This document shows positions 35,802 to 44,490 of a DNA stretch of 48,607 bases, one piece after another. The position numbers were made by a program, and so were the translations under genes. Below the pieces are notes generated by a model. That model was not told the DNA's origin. It searched no databases and worked only from the letters and a program-made list of their open reading frames with translations. Origin of the DNA: Candidatus Gastranaerophilales bacterium (GTDB taxonomy: Bacteria > Cyanobacteriota > Vampirovibrionia > Gastranaerophilales > Gastranaerophilaceae); assembly GCA_944325595.1 (NCBI GenBank), contig CALVAQ010000014.1, positions 1-48,607 of the forward strand, given 5' to 3'. Each line of letters opens with the position of its first letter. The first letter of the stretch is position 1.

Positions 35802-36686
35802 ATGAACATCAAAAAATCGATTTTAATTATATTTATATTGCTATTGCCGGTATTGTGTGCACAGGATGCACAGGCAATGAAAATAGGGCTTGTTGACGGG
35901 GTACAAGAAGCTATAATCGGTACGAGCAAAGACTCTCAACTCATCAGTCCATTGCATAACAAATCTTTTTATACCCTAAAAGGAATGCACCCTTATCGTT
36001 TTAAAGACATGGGCGGAACACTGGGAATAGAAATCGGCAGCCAGTGGTTTAACCTGAATATTTCAAGAATTGTTATAAAACCGCCGGAAAAAGGATTTGT
36101 TTCAGTAAAAAGGAGATGGTACAGAGGCAGTTTTATTATTGAATGCAGAAACGGCGGCATTGTTGTTGTAAATGATGTGCCGCTCGAAGATTACATGCTC
36201 GGTGTTGTTCCTTCTGAAATGCCGTCAAAATGGAACTATGAAGCACTAAAAGCACAGGCAATAGCAGCCAGAAGTTATGCCATCGCAAACCGGGGAAAAA
36301 GAGCCTCCAGAGGATATGACCTAAAAGACACGCCTGAAGATCAGGCATACGGAGGGGCATCTGCCGAAACAGCAGCAACAAACAATGCGGTTATGGAAAC
36401 AAAAGGTATTGTAATCACCTATAACAGAAAAGTTATACCGGCATATTATTCCTCCTCCGCAGGCGGACACACGGTTAATTCAGGAGCAGTTTGGAACAAA
36501 GATTTGCCCTATTTGAAATCCGTTCCCTCATTTGATGACGGAATAAAAAAGAACGGGCATGGTCTCGGTATGAGCCAGCATGGTGCAAATAATCTTGCGC
36601 AGCAAGGTTACAATGCGTATCAAATCTTAACTTATTATTACAACAATGTAAAATTTGGGCGCCTTGACCCGTCATGGGTTTTATAA
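35802..36686 (+). CDS. SpoIID/LytB-domain protein, peptidoglycan-active
   Basis: Exported protein of about 294 residues with a signal peptide (1-24, ending AQDAQA). The SpoIID domain follows, with VPSEMPSKWNYEALKAQAIA carrying the catalytic glutamate known in SpoIID, which strips stem-less glycan strands. Later motifs SSSAGGHTV and GHGLGMSQHGA are conserved. In non-sporulating diderms such proteins act in wall turnover or division. The ATG at 35802 is preferred to a TTG two codons earlier. Confidence 0.87.
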   Translation: MNIKKSILIIFILLLPVLCAQDAQAMKIGLVDGVQEAIIGTSKDSQLISPLHNKSFYTLKGMHPYRFKDMGGTLGIEIGSQWFNLNISRIVIKPPEKGFVSVKRRWYRGSFIIECRNGGIVVVNDVPLEDYMLGVVPSEMPSKWNYEALKAQAIAARSYAIANRGKRASRGYDLKDTPEDQAYGGASAETAATNNAVMETKGIVITYNRKVIPAYYSSSAGGHTVNSGAVWNKDLPYLKSVPSFDDGIKKNGHGLGMSQHGANNLAQQGYNAYQILTYYYNNVKFGRLDPSWVL

Positions 36687-36787
36687 TTAATCAGCCGTAA
36701 AACATTGATTTTTATAGCTTTTTTGCGTTTACCACGTTGCAAAAGTAGTGATATTTATTTTTTTTGATATTTTTATATTAAAAATGC

Positions 36788-36815
36788 TTGCTAAAATGCG
36801 AAAAATAGATATAAT
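36788..36815 (+). promoter_or_regulatory. Promoter of the HU gene
   Basis: TTGCTA (36788-36793), 16 bases and a perfect TATAAT (36810-36815), followed by AAAGGAGG at 36831-36838. It shows that translation starts at 36844 and not at the in-frame codon further upstream (36748). Confidence 0.75.
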
Positions 36816-36843
36816 AGTTTTTGTTAACAAAAAGGAGGTTCTT

Positions 36844-37116
36844 ATGAACAAAGAAGAATTAGTAAAAGAAGTTGCAAAGAAAGCTAAAGTTTCTCAAAAA
36901 GCTGCAGCTGATGTTCTCGCTGCTACTTTGGAAACAGTTACAAAAACTGTAGCTAAAGGACAAAAAGTTACTTTGGTTGGTTTCGGTACATTCGAACCCA
37001 GAAAAAGAGCTGCACGTTCTGGTCGTAACCCTCAAACAGGCGCTACAATCAAAATCGCTGCAAAAACAGTTCCTGCTTTCTCAGCTGGTAAAAAATTCAA
37101 AGAAGCTGTTAAATAG
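36844..37116 (+). CDS. hup: DNA-binding protein HU
   Basis: Nucleoid protein of 90 residues that bends DNA as a dimer. The start MNKEELVKEVAKKA, the GFGTFEPRKRAAR stretch, GRNPQTG and the PAFSAGK arm are canonical. Codon use is skewed to a few codons (GCT, AAA, GTT), as expected of a very highly expressed gene. A terminator follows directly. Confidence 0.97.
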   Translation: MNKEELVKEVAKKAKVSQKAAADVLAATLETVTKTVAKGQKVTLVGFGTFEPRKRAARSGRNPQTGATIKIAAKTVPAFSAGKKFKEAVK

Positions 37117-37133
37117 TTCTTTGACAGATTTTG

Positions 37134-37173
37134 ATAAAAGAGGGATTTCGATTTTTCGACTTCCCTCTTTTTG
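37134..37173 (+). terminator. Terminator of the HU gene
   Basis: AAAAGAGGGA (37136-37145) pairs with TCCCTCTTTT (37162-37171) around a short inner helix and ends in a T run. Confidence 0.85.
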
Positions 37174-37218
37174 TATCAAATATATTTTTAATAACACCTG
37201 CACCTTAAAAGAATCAAA

Positions 37219-38247
37219 CTACTTTTCTATTGCAATTAATATATTAGAAAAATCAAAACAGCACTCCTGTGCTTTTACTTTTAGTTTTGATATATCTAAT
37301 GATTTTAACTTATCAAACAACTCCGGCATGTCCTCTTTTTCATCAAGCATAGAACACGGTATTTCAAATCGTTTTGCTATCTTTTCCACCTTTTCGTCAT
37401 AACTGAGAGCAAGCGTAGGAATACCGTATTTTAAAGCAAGCAAACATGCATGGTACCTCATTGCTATCACATAATCCAGATTGGAAAAAGACTGTACAAT
37501 TTCGTCTATTGTCATGCCGGAGAGCAGCTTTGTTTTTATAGAAGGATTAATTAATTTTAATTGCGCTTCAAAATGTTTGCACAAATCCAGATCAAGTTTG
37601 TCCTGAAAAGAATATATATATATTTCTTTATCCGGAAAATTTGAAACTATATGTCTTGCCAGAGAAATCAAATATTTTTGCGACAGACCTTTCCAGCTGC
37701 GAAGCTGCACACCAACCCTGTTCATCGAAACTTTTTCCCTTAAAGGCAAATTCCACACCGGATCAGAGACAAGTTCCGGTTTCAAGCTCCAGCCTCTCAG
37801 GAGAAACAGGCTCTTTTCATCTCTTACTGTGATATATTTGCAGCGTTTAAGCATAGCTTTTGTAATAAATCTGCTTATCGGATTTTTTATGGGACCTATC
37901 CCTTGTGCAAAAATTATCACATCTTTTTGGAAAAACAACGCTGCTCCAATCACAAAAAGATAGTAAAAAAGACTTTTTGTACTGGTCACATCCTGCAGCA
38001 GGCTGCCGCCGCCGCTAATCAAAACATCTGCATTTTTTAAAGTTTTTATTACTTTACCCAATGAAAATGTATAGACACTGTTTACACCACGTTTTGCTGA
38101 AGTTATATCAGGTCTTTTTGAAAAGACTGTAACATTGTGACCGCAGCGCTTCAACTCTTCTGTCAAAACCTTCAATATAGCTTCATCACCAAAATTTTCA
38201 AAGCCGTAATAACCGGATATAGCCACATTTTTATGATTGTTTTCCAT
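37219..38247 (-). CDS. csaB: Polysaccharide pyruvyl transferase, CsaB-like
   Basis: Adds ketal pyruvate to cell-surface polysaccharides, which in other bacteria anchors S-layer (SLH) proteins. The 342-residue length fits. An N-terminal GYYGFENFGDEAIL motif, a SGGGSLLQD turn, FAQGIGP and the C-terminal MRYHACLLAL (catalytic His) match CsaB. It starts two bases after the kdgK-like gene stops, in the same direction. An S-layer anchoring role is an inference. Confidence 0.88.
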   Translation of the reverse strand: MENNHKNVAISGYYGFENFGDEAILKVLTEELKRCGHNVTVFSKRPDITSAKRGVNSVYTFSLGKVIKTLKNADVLISGGGSLLQDVTSTKSLFYYLFVIGAALFFQKDVIIFAQGIGPIKNPISRFITKAMLKRCKYITVRDEKSLFLLRGWSLKPELVSDPVWNLPLREKVSMNRVGVQLRSWKGLSQKYLISLARHIVSNFPDKEIYIYSFQDKLDLDLCKHFEAQLKLINPSIKTKLLSGMTIDEIVQSFSNLDYVIAMRYHACLLALKYGIPTLALSYDEKVEKIAKRFEIPCSMLDEKEDMPELFDKLKSLDISKLKVKAQECCFDFSNILIAIEK

Positions 38248-38249
38248 AG

Positions 38250-39188
38250 CTATGCCCCATAATAAGCAGAATAAACCGCATCTTTATATGGAGTTGATTT
38301 TATAGCCCCCATACCGTGACACTGAAGACCAGCATCGATAGAAGCCAGTTTTGCTGCCTCAAAAGCAGTCATACCGGAATTCATACCGTGCAGAAAAGCA
38401 CCATTAAATGCATCGCCGGAACCGGTAGAATCAACTATTTCATCGGTATAAAATTTGATAAATATAATATCCCCTTCGAATCCTACAAAGTAACCTCTGT
38501 CTTTTGCCGATTTGACGACAACAGTCTTTATACCTTTATCCCAGAAATATTTAATACATTTGTCAGGAGAATCAATATCAAATATACAAACAGCATCATG
38601 TTCAAGATTGAGAAATAGTATCTGTATATATTCAGATATTTCTTCAAAAGCATCTTTTGCATCTTCAGATGACCAGAGCCTGGGGTCAAAATTCACATCA
38701 TATGCTGTTGCCATCTCATGTTCATTGGCAATCATAAATGCTTTTTTTACGGCTTCCTTAGCGGATAAAGACAGAGACTGCGTAACGCCGGTAGCATAAA
38801 CAACATCTGCGCTGAGTATATACTCTTTTGAAATATCATCAACAGAGAGCTTTGTAGCAGCCGTTTTTTTGCGGTAATAAACAAATTCCTTATCCCCGTC
38901 TTCAGGATGCCCGATGAAATATACACCGTTGAAACCGTCTATAAGCTTTACCTGCGATATATCGAGCCCCTCTGATTGCCAGCTGTCCATCAGATATTCA
39001 CGGAAAGAATCATTCCCGACACGGGTGATATAACCGGACTTGGAACCTAACCTTTGCGCAGCAACGGCAGTACAAAGAGTATCCCCTCCGTAGTACTTTT
39101 CAAGTGTTTCTGCATAAGCAAGACTCTGAGTACTGGAAAGTTCAATCAAACTCTCACCTATTGTAATTATGTCTAGTTTCTCACCCAT
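38250..39188 (-). CDS. kdgK: PfkB-family kinase, probably 2-keto-3-deoxygluconate kinase
   Basis: A 312-residue ribokinase-fold kinase. GGDTLCTAVAAQRLG (substrate lid side), YYRKKTAA, NFDPRLW and DSTGSGDAFNG (catalytic Asp) resemble KDG kinases more than fructose or ribose kinases. Its product, KDPG, would be cleaved by the aldolase encoded at 2479-3108. Substrate assignment from motifs alone is moderate. Confidence 0.78.
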   Translation of the reverse strand: MGEKLDIITIGESLIELSSTQSLAYAETLEKYYGGDTLCTAVAAQRLGSKSGYITRVGNDSFREYLMDSWQSEGLDISQVKLIDGFNGVYFIGHPEDGDKEFVYYRKKTAATKLSVDDISKEYILSADVVYATGVTQSLSLSAKEAVKKAFMIANEHEMATAYDVNFDPRLWSSEDAKDAFEEISEYIQILFLNLEHDAVCIFDIDSPDKCIKYFWDKGIKTVVVKSAKDRGYFVGFEGDIIFIKFYTDEIVDSTGSGDAFNGAFLHGMNSGMTAFEAAKLASIDAGLQCHGMGAIKSTPYKDAVYSAYYGA

Positions 39189-39274
39189 AATAATGTCTCA
39201 ATATCCTATTCCTATAAGAATTTAGCACAAATTAAAATAATGGGTCAAATATTAATGTAAACAAATGTTAAGAA

Positions 39275-39315
39275 AGTATATACTAAAAAGGCAATTTTTT
39301 GAAAAGTATATACTT
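39275..39315 (+). promoter_or_regulatory. Twin palindromes ahead of the coiled-coil gene
   Basis: AGTATATACT occurs at 39275-39284 and 39305-39314, a perfect palindrome each time, with centres 30 bases apart (about three helical turns). The second copy extends to 12 bp (39304-39315). They look like a paired operator for a dimeric regulator of the gene at 39353. Confidence 0.5.
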
Positions 39316-39352
39316 TATATATATACGAGGTACAAAAAACAGAGAGGCTGAC

Positions 39353-40264
39353 ATGAGCGGTAACAGTTTAAATCAATATAAAAGCAGCACATTGCCGTTT
39401 ACAAATGCGGGTAGTCCGGCCAACAATTTCAACAGAAATCATGAGGCTACATACAAACCGTATATGAGACATGCCGGCAGCCCAAGTGTTTTTATGCCGT
39501 GGTATTCAAAAGATCCTATTACAAATTTCGGTTCATATTACAACAACTACAACACACAAAACACCGGTGCAAATATCGCATCTATATTTGCAATTATCAC
39601 AGGTGCTCTTGGTCTTGGCGGAACAATAGCTAGCATAGTCAGTATTTTTGCAAACAACCAAAATGCACAGCAGGCAAACGGTTTCACAAGAAAAGAAACA
39701 AAAGAAATCAACAGAAATACAGAAGATACAACACTCGCTACTGATGCGATTGACACAAACATAGCAAATGCACAAAACCTTGGTGAAGATGCAAGCTTTG
39801 ATACATTAACCAAAACAGCAGAAAACCTTAGAACAAGTATTACTAATGCCAATAATGCAAAATCTGCAGCATTAAGAAAAGCTTCATCAGCTGATGCAAC
39901 AAAAAAATCGTATGAAGACAAGAAAAAAAGTACAGCGGGTGAACTTGGTACTGCCAAAAACGAATTATTTAATTTAGAAGGTGAACTCAAAAACCTCGAA
40001 AGTACAGATACTTCAAATATGACAGATGAACAGAAAAGAGCACACTATCAAAAAATTGCTGACACGAAAAAAGATATACAAGAAAAAAATCAGCAAATCA
40101 AAAATTATGAAAAGGAAATTGAAGACTATGATAAGAAAATAGCAGTTCAAGAACAAATAATTAATGAAAACAATGCAATTGCTGAAGCACTAAATGAAAA
40201 AATTTCCACCGCATCACAGCTTATGGAAGAAATAAACATAAAAGTAAACAACAAAGATAAATAA
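39353..40264 (+). CDS. Unknown membrane-linked coiled-coil protein
   Basis: About 303 residues from an ATG preceded by AGAGAGG; an in-frame TTG at 39299 would add 18 residues but overlaps the palindromic element. The first 75 residues are Asn/Tyr/Ser-rich, then comes a hydrophobic segment (roughly 78-108, ASIFAIITGALGLGG), then a long Glu/Lys/Asn coiled coil to the end. It could anchor in the membrane and extend a rod into cytoplasm or periplasm. Family unknown; it is monocistronic, with operator-like repeats and a terminator. Confidence 0.65.
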   Translation: MSGNSLNQYKSSTLPFTNAGSPANNFNRNHEATYKPYMRHAGSPSVFMPWYSKDPITNFGSYYNNYNTQNTGANIASIFAIITGALGLGGTIASIVSIFANNQNAQQANGFTRKETKEINRNTEDTTLATDAIDTNIANAQNLGEDASFDTLTKTAENLRTSITNANNAKSAALRKASSADATKKSYEDKKKSTAGELGTAKNELFNLEGELKNLESTDTSNMTDEQKRAHYQKIADTKKDIQEKNQQIKNYEKEIEDYDKKIAVQEQIINENNAIAEALNEKISTASQLMEEINIKVNNKDK

Positions 40265-40269
40265 AAAAC

Positions 40270-40301
40270 AAAAAAGAGTTCTTTAAAAAGAACTCTTTTT
40301 T
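40270..40301 (+). terminator. Terminator of the coiled-coil gene
   Basis: Near-perfect hairpin of AAAAAGAGTTCTTT with AAAGAACTCTTTTT and a T run. Confidence 0.9.
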
Positions 40302-40449
40302 ATATGAAATTAAAAAATATTAACTCTTTATAACAAATTGAAACAATAAATTACAAACAATTGTATTTGTGACACATTTCATATATCCTTTAATTACAGG
40401 GGTTACAGCATTTTTGTAATTGCCGTAAGAAAACGGGATAATTAGAGAT

Positions 40450-41637
40450 ATGGAACTACACAAAAGATACATTATAGACTTGTCTCAGGCTCAATCACCT
40501 GCTGACATTGTTTTTGAGTTGAGCAATATTATAGAAAAGCCTGAAGCTGCAAACCAGAAAATCTGGCTGAAACTCGGTGATATTCATCTCAATCAGTCAC
40601 AGCTTTTGAGTATACAGTCTCTGATTAGCAGTATAAATTCAACACTTTCTCTCGTTGAATCACAATCGCAGCAAACAGAGCTTGCTGCTGCAACATTGGG
40701 CATCAGCACAAAAGATGTTGAAGAGGAGATAAAAAAAGAACTTGAGGAAAATACTCCCGAAGCTCCTTTGAATACAGAAGATGAAAAGCCCACAGAGCAG
40801 TATATTCCGATGACTGACCATCTTCTTATGCCCGACGAAACAAAGGAAGCCACAGAAGAAAACACTCCTCAAAAAGAAGAATTAGAAGAAACGGAAAAAG
40901 ACTCTTCTATTCAGGAAACTGTTGACGACAGGAAAGAAGAAAAAGAAGACATTCTTCCATCGCAGTCTTCGCTTTTTAGTACAGAAGAATCTGATGCAAA
41001 AGTTCCTGATGAAGAAAAACCTGTTACATCTGAAACAGAGAAAGAAGCAGACATCTCGGAAGAAAAAGAAGATGAAACAGCAGTAGAAGAAGAGCAAGCT
41101 CCTGCTATCAATGAAGAAGAAATCCAAGAACAGCTTGACAGTATTTTTGATTCGGAAACAAAACTTGAAAACATCTTGAGCGACGACAAAGACATAAATG
41201 ACATGAAAAACTGGCCGCTCACAAAAGAAGAAAATGAAATTGAAATTCCTGAAGAAGTTATGACAGACGAAGACTATGCCATTCTTCAAATGAACACGCA
41301 GTATCACAAGCAGACTGTTCGTTCCGGGCAGGTTATACAGTCAAACGGAAATGTCGTAATCATAGGCGACTGCCATCCCGGATGCGAAATACATGCAGCA
41401 GGCGACATCACAGTCTGGGGCGTACTCGGCGGTATTGCCCATGCCGGATGTAAAGGCAATACAAAAGCAAGAATCAGAGCATTAAACCTGAATGCAATAC
41501 AACTCAGAATAGCTGATTCATATGCAAGACGCCCTGATTACATCAAAAACACATATGTTGAAAAAACAAATACATTTACTCCCGAAGAAGCAAGAAATAT
41601 CAACGGAAGTATTGTAATTCTGAAAATAAATGACTAA
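40450..41637 (+). CDS. minC: Septum-site inhibitor MinC with long acidic linker
   Basis: Blocks FtsZ ring formation away from midcell. The C-terminal beta-helix domain (about 281-390) is unmistakable: RSGQVIQSNG, NVVIIGDCHPG, GDITVWGVLGGIAHAG and the MinD-contacting RIADSYARRP stretch. The N-terminal part (1-90) is divergent. Between them lie about 190 residues very rich in Glu, making the protein 395 residues against roughly 230 in E. coli. minD follows 28 bases later and minE after that. Confidence 0.92.
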   Translation: MELHKRYIIDLSQAQSPADIVFELSNIIEKPEAANQKIWLKLGDIHLNQSQLLSIQSLISSINSTLSLVESQSQQTELAAATLGISTKDVEEEIKKELEENTPEAPLNTEDEKPTEQYIPMTDHLLMPDETKEATEENTPQKEELEETEKDSSIQETVDDRKEEKEDILPSQSSLFSTEESDAKVPDEEKPVTSETEKEADISEEKEDETAVEEEQAPAINEEEIQEQLDSIFDSETKLENILSDDKDINDMKNWPLTKEENEIEIPEEVMTDEDYAILQMNTQYHKQTVRSGQVIQSNGNVVIIGDCHPGCEIHAAGDITVWGVLGGIAHAGCKGNTKARIRALNLNAIQLRIADSYARRPDYIKNTYVEKTNTFTPEEARNINGSIVILKIND

Positions 41638-41665
41638 CTAAAATACAAGAAGGAGCACAAACAGT

Positions 41666-42478
41666 ATGACAGGGAGAGTAATAGTAATTACTTCCGGCAA
41701 AGGAGGCGTAGGCAAAACCACCACCAGCGCCAATATAGGAACTGCACTTGCAAAAAACGGTTCAAGTGTAGTCTTGATTGATACAGACATAGGATTGAGA
41801 AACCTCGATCTGCTTTTGGGTCTTGAAAATCGCATTGTCTATACGCTGGTTGATGTAGTTGAAGAAAGATGCAAACTCAAACAGGCTCTTGTAAAAGATA
41901 AAAAGAACCCCAACTTGTGTCTTCTGGCTGCAGCACAAACAAGAGACAAATCAGCGGTAACAGCCGAACAGCTCAAAAATATAACGGAACAGCTGCAAGA
42001 AGACTTTGACTTTATCATCGTCGACTGTCCCGCAGGCATTGAAGAAGGCTTTAAAACAGCAATCTCAGGAGCCTCTGAGGCAATTGTTGTTACGACACCG
42101 GAAATGTCTGCAGTCAGAGATGCAGACAGAATTATCGGGCTTTTGGAAGCAAAAGACGAAATAAAATCATACAAACTGCTGGTAAACAGAGTACGTCCCG
42201 GTATGATTCAAGCAAACGACATGATGAGCGTTGAAGATGTTGTTGATATTCTCTCCTGTGATTTAATCGGTATAATTCCGGAGGACACAGGAATTATCAC
42301 CTCCACAAACAGAGGCGAGCCTATTGTCAACGACGAAAAATCAATTGCCGGTAAAGCATACATAAATGTAGCAAAACGTATTATGGGAGAAGAAGTTCCG
42401 TTTATGAACCTTGATGAACCCAAGGGATTTGCTGCATTCATTGCAAAAATCAAAAATTTCTTCGGACCGAAAGAGTAG
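41666..42478 (+). CDS. minD: Septum-site ATPase MinD
   Basis: ParA-type ATPase that recruits MinC to the membrane and oscillates with MinE. Deviant Walker A GKGGVGKTT is at about residues 10-18, with DTDIGLRNLD and DCPAGIEEGF after it. The C-terminal membrane-targeting amphipathic helix is AAFIAKIKNFFG. At 270 residues it is of normal length, unlike its two partners. AAGGAG precedes the ATG. Confidence 0.97.
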   Translation: MTGRVIVITSGKGGVGKTTTSANIGTALAKNGSSVVLIDTDIGLRNLDLLLGLENRIVYTLVDVVEERCKLKQALVKDKKNPNLCLLAAAQTRDKSAVTAEQLKNITEQLQEDFDFIIVDCPAGIEEGFKTAISGASEAIVVTTPEMSAVRDADRIIGLLEAKDEIKSYKLLVNRVRPGMIQANDMMSVEDVVDILSCDLIGIIPEDTGIITSTNRGEPIVNDEKSIAGKAYINVAKRIMGEEVPFMNLDEPKGFAAFIAKIKNFFGPKE

Positions 42479-42493
42479 AAAGGAGTGAAGGAC

Positions 42494-43108
42494 ATGAAAG
42501 AAAATATTTTTTCAAATTTCTATGCAAAAGTCTTGAGCTTCTTTACCTCGGGAAAAGAAGAAGGCGAAACCTCCAGAGACAACGCAACAAACCGACTCAA
42601 GCTGGTTTTGATGCAAGACCGCTCCAACCTTGACGGTGCTACAATGCAAAAAATGAGAGAACAGCTTATTACCGTAATCTCAAAATATATTGAAATAGAT
42701 ACTGAAGCGCTCGACCTGAATCTTGAAGGCGACGGTGAAGAAATAGCACTTATGCTCAATATCCCCGTAATAAGAGCGAGAACACGTGAAGAAATTGAAG
42801 AACTGGAAGAACAAGAAAAAAGAGAAATAGAAGAAGCCAAACAGGCAGCTATTGAAGAAGCATTGAAATCAAAAGAAGAAAATAACGAAGAAAATGATGC
42901 TTCCTGTGAAGAAGAACAAGATGACGAAAACAAAGAAGAAACAGAAAATGAAAACACAGAAGAAAATGTAGAAGAAAATACGCAGGAAGAACAGGCCGAA
43001 ACTGCAGAAGAAGCCGGAGAAGAAAACAAAGAAGAAAATGCTCCGGAAGATGAAGAAGAAACAGAAGAAAAACCGAAAAGAAAAAGAAAAGACAAAGAAA
43101 ACAACTAA
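42494..43108 (+). CDS. minE: Topology factor MinE with acidic C-terminal extension
   Basis: Drives MinD off the membrane and so sets the oscillation. The first 95 residues are a normal MinE: an amphipathic N-terminus, the MinD-binding NRLKLVLMQDRS and ISKYIEI strands. A tail of about 110 residues then follows, mostly Glu with Asn, Asp and Lys, ending in a basic PKRKRKDKEN patch. Total 204 residues, about twice the usual. The ATG at 42494 sits nine bases after AAGGAG; GTG at 42485 is too close to it. Confidence 0.92.
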   Translation: MKENIFSNFYAKVLSFFTSGKEEGETSRDNATNRLKLVLMQDRSNLDGATMQKMREQLITVISKYIEIDTEALDLNLEGDGEEIALMLNIPVIRARTREEIEELEEQEKREIEEAKQAAIEEALKSKEENNEENDASCEEEQDDENKEETENENTEENVEENTQEEQAETAEEAGEENKEENAPEDEEETEEKPKRKRKDKENN

Positions 43109-43132
43109 TTTCTGCAGCCATATTAGATAAAG

Positions 43133-43162
43133 AAAAAGCGAAGATTTTTCTTCGCTTTTTTT
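43133..43162 (+). terminator. Terminator of the minCDE operon
   Basis: Stem GCGAAGA / TCTTCGC (43138-43155) with an A run before and T7 after. Confidence 0.92.
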
Positions 43163-43185
43163 GTGCGATTTGCTATACTGTTGAA

Positions 43186-43634
43186 ATGGAAAACAATGAA
43201 TCCAGAATACGAAACGCATTAACCGCAAAACACGGCGAAACTCTTGAATTCGGGTATGATACTGACAAGCTGAAAGAAGAAAACAAATACCGTGTTAAAG
43301 GAAATGCTTTTCCGAAACAGATAAACAAGTTTAACTGGGGTGCATGCATTTTGACTCCCGTATGGGGGATATTTAACAATACACCAATTGCCTGTTTAAT
43401 AATTCTTATCGGGCTTATCCCGTACATCGGCTGGATTTTGGGTATAATTTTTTCTTTATATTGCGGAATAAAAGGCAATGAATGGGCGTGGCAGAACAAA
43501 CAATGGCAGAGTATGGAACATTTTCATACAGTGCAAAAAACTGGGCAATAGCAGGAATAGTTTTTGAAATAGTGCTGATGTTTATCGTCGTACATACTGC
43601 ACGAACAATTATCAACCAAATAGCAGGATATTGA
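43186..43634 (+). pseudogene. Small membrane protein gene with a frameshift at an A6 run
   Basis: The frame starting at 43186 encodes 121 residues and stops at 43549-43551. The -1 frame is open across the A6 run (43535-43540) and continues to a stop at 43632-43634. There it encodes NWAIAGIVFEIVLMF, a second hydrophobic helix. Joined at the A run the product is about 149 residues with three hydrophobic segments, and the W-A-x-A-G motif continues naturally from HFHTVQK. So either one base is missing (mutation or sequencing error) or the run is a slippage site. Function is unknown. Confidence 0.6.
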
Positions 43635-43698
43635 TTTTTATAACTTTCAATAGCAATAAACAGATCTATTTTGTTTTATAAATATTGAAAGGGAAAAA

Positions 43699-44433
43699 AT
43701 GCATATAAATTATACAAATATACCTGTATCACAAAGACTAAAGATACTCACAACAGCAACAGAAAACCAGATAAGAAAAGGGAAACGCCCCTCAATACAT
43801 TCTTTTTCCATTGATTTAAACAATTTTAAAGATGAATTTGTGAATAAGAAACATACTGATGCACAGATAAAGCGAGTAATGCTTTTTGCAGAGAGGCTGG
43901 TAGGTTACGGATATGAAGACTTTGCCGGAGTTGTATACAGTTTTTTGCTAAAGATTACAAACAATTTAAAACTTGCAGAAGAAATAGCACTCAAAGAACT
44001 GGCTCTTGCAAAACGAACAAGAGACCCTATACACATCTGTGCCCGTATTTCTGATATCGAAAAAATATACAAAATAAAAGCACCAAACAGCCCTGAACAC
44101 ATAAAATGGATAAGAGAGAACAAAAAATATCTCAACAAGCTCGTAAAACACTATGATTATGCTAAGAAAAACTACCGTACAATGATAAAAAAAGCAAGAC
44201 CCAAAGAGTATTATGAAAAAGCACTGGCAAATTCACATCTAAATCTTGCAAAAATGATTTCAAAGCAATATCCCAAAGAAGCTCTTAATGAAATCAAAGA
44301 AGCACAAGAAATATTACAAAAACTTATGCTTGACGGAAGCTGTGATATAGCGGCACTAGAAAGAGATTTAGGGTTTGCAGACATTTTAAGCAAAAATATA
44401 AAGAAAAATATAAAGAAAAATATAAAAAGATAG
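43699..44433 (+). CDS. Unknown helical protein with KNIK repeats at its end
   Basis: A 244-residue Lys-rich protein, nearly all helix, with TPR-like pairs of helices (for example EIALKELALAKRTRDPIHICARISDIEK split over two helices). No signal peptide or membrane segment. The C-terminus consists of three copies of KNIK encoded by a 12-base tandem repeat. I do not recognise the family. It stands alone, and a bidirectional terminator follows. Confidence 0.65.
   Translation: MHINYTNIPVSQRLKILTTATENQIRKGKRPSIHSFSIDLNNFKDEFVNKKHTDAQIKRVMLFAERLVGYGYEDFAGVVYSFLLKITNNLKLAEEIALKELALAKRTRDPIHICARISDIEKIYKIKAPNSPEHIKWIRENKKYLNKLVKHYDYAKKNYRTMIKKARPKEYYEKALANSHLNLAKMISKQYPKEALNEIKEAQEILQKLMLDGSCDIAALERDLGFADILSKNIKKNIKKNIKR
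44392..44427 (+). repeat. Three tandem 12-base repeats in a coding end
   Basis: AAAAATATAAAG is repeated at 44392-44403 and 44404-44415, and once more at 44416-44427 with one change. Each unit encodes K-N-I-K, so copy-number change would keep the frame. Confidence 0.85.
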
Positions 44434-44441
44434 AATATGAC

Positions 44442-44474
44442 AAAAAGCCCTTCCTTGTTCAGGAAGGGCTTTTA
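44442..44474. terminator. Bidirectional terminator at the end of the ribosomal operon
   Basis: A 13-base perfect stem AAAAGCCCTTCCT / AGGAAGGGCTTTT with a five-base loop and T runs in both directions. It ends the minus-strand ribosomal gene run right after L18. Confidence 0.94.
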
Positions 44475-44490
44475 TTTTTGAATTAAATAA

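Noticed and set aside
36748..36843. Longer start for the HU gene
   Set aside because: The extra codons include the TATAAT promoter and the AAAGGAGG ribosome binding site, and HU proteins begin at the 36844 ATG.
42520..43104. Long Ser/Phe-rich open frames on the minus strand opposite minE (also 40911-41222 opposite minC)
   Set aside because: They are the mirror of GAA/GAG-rich acidic coding sequence, lack ribosome binding sites and have extreme low-complexity composition.
43503..43634. An independent 43-residue membrane protein gene starting at the 43503 ATG
   Set aside because: Its first residues overlap the upstream gene in another frame and there is no ribosome binding site. The continuity across the A6 run explains it better as the second half of one frameshifted gene.
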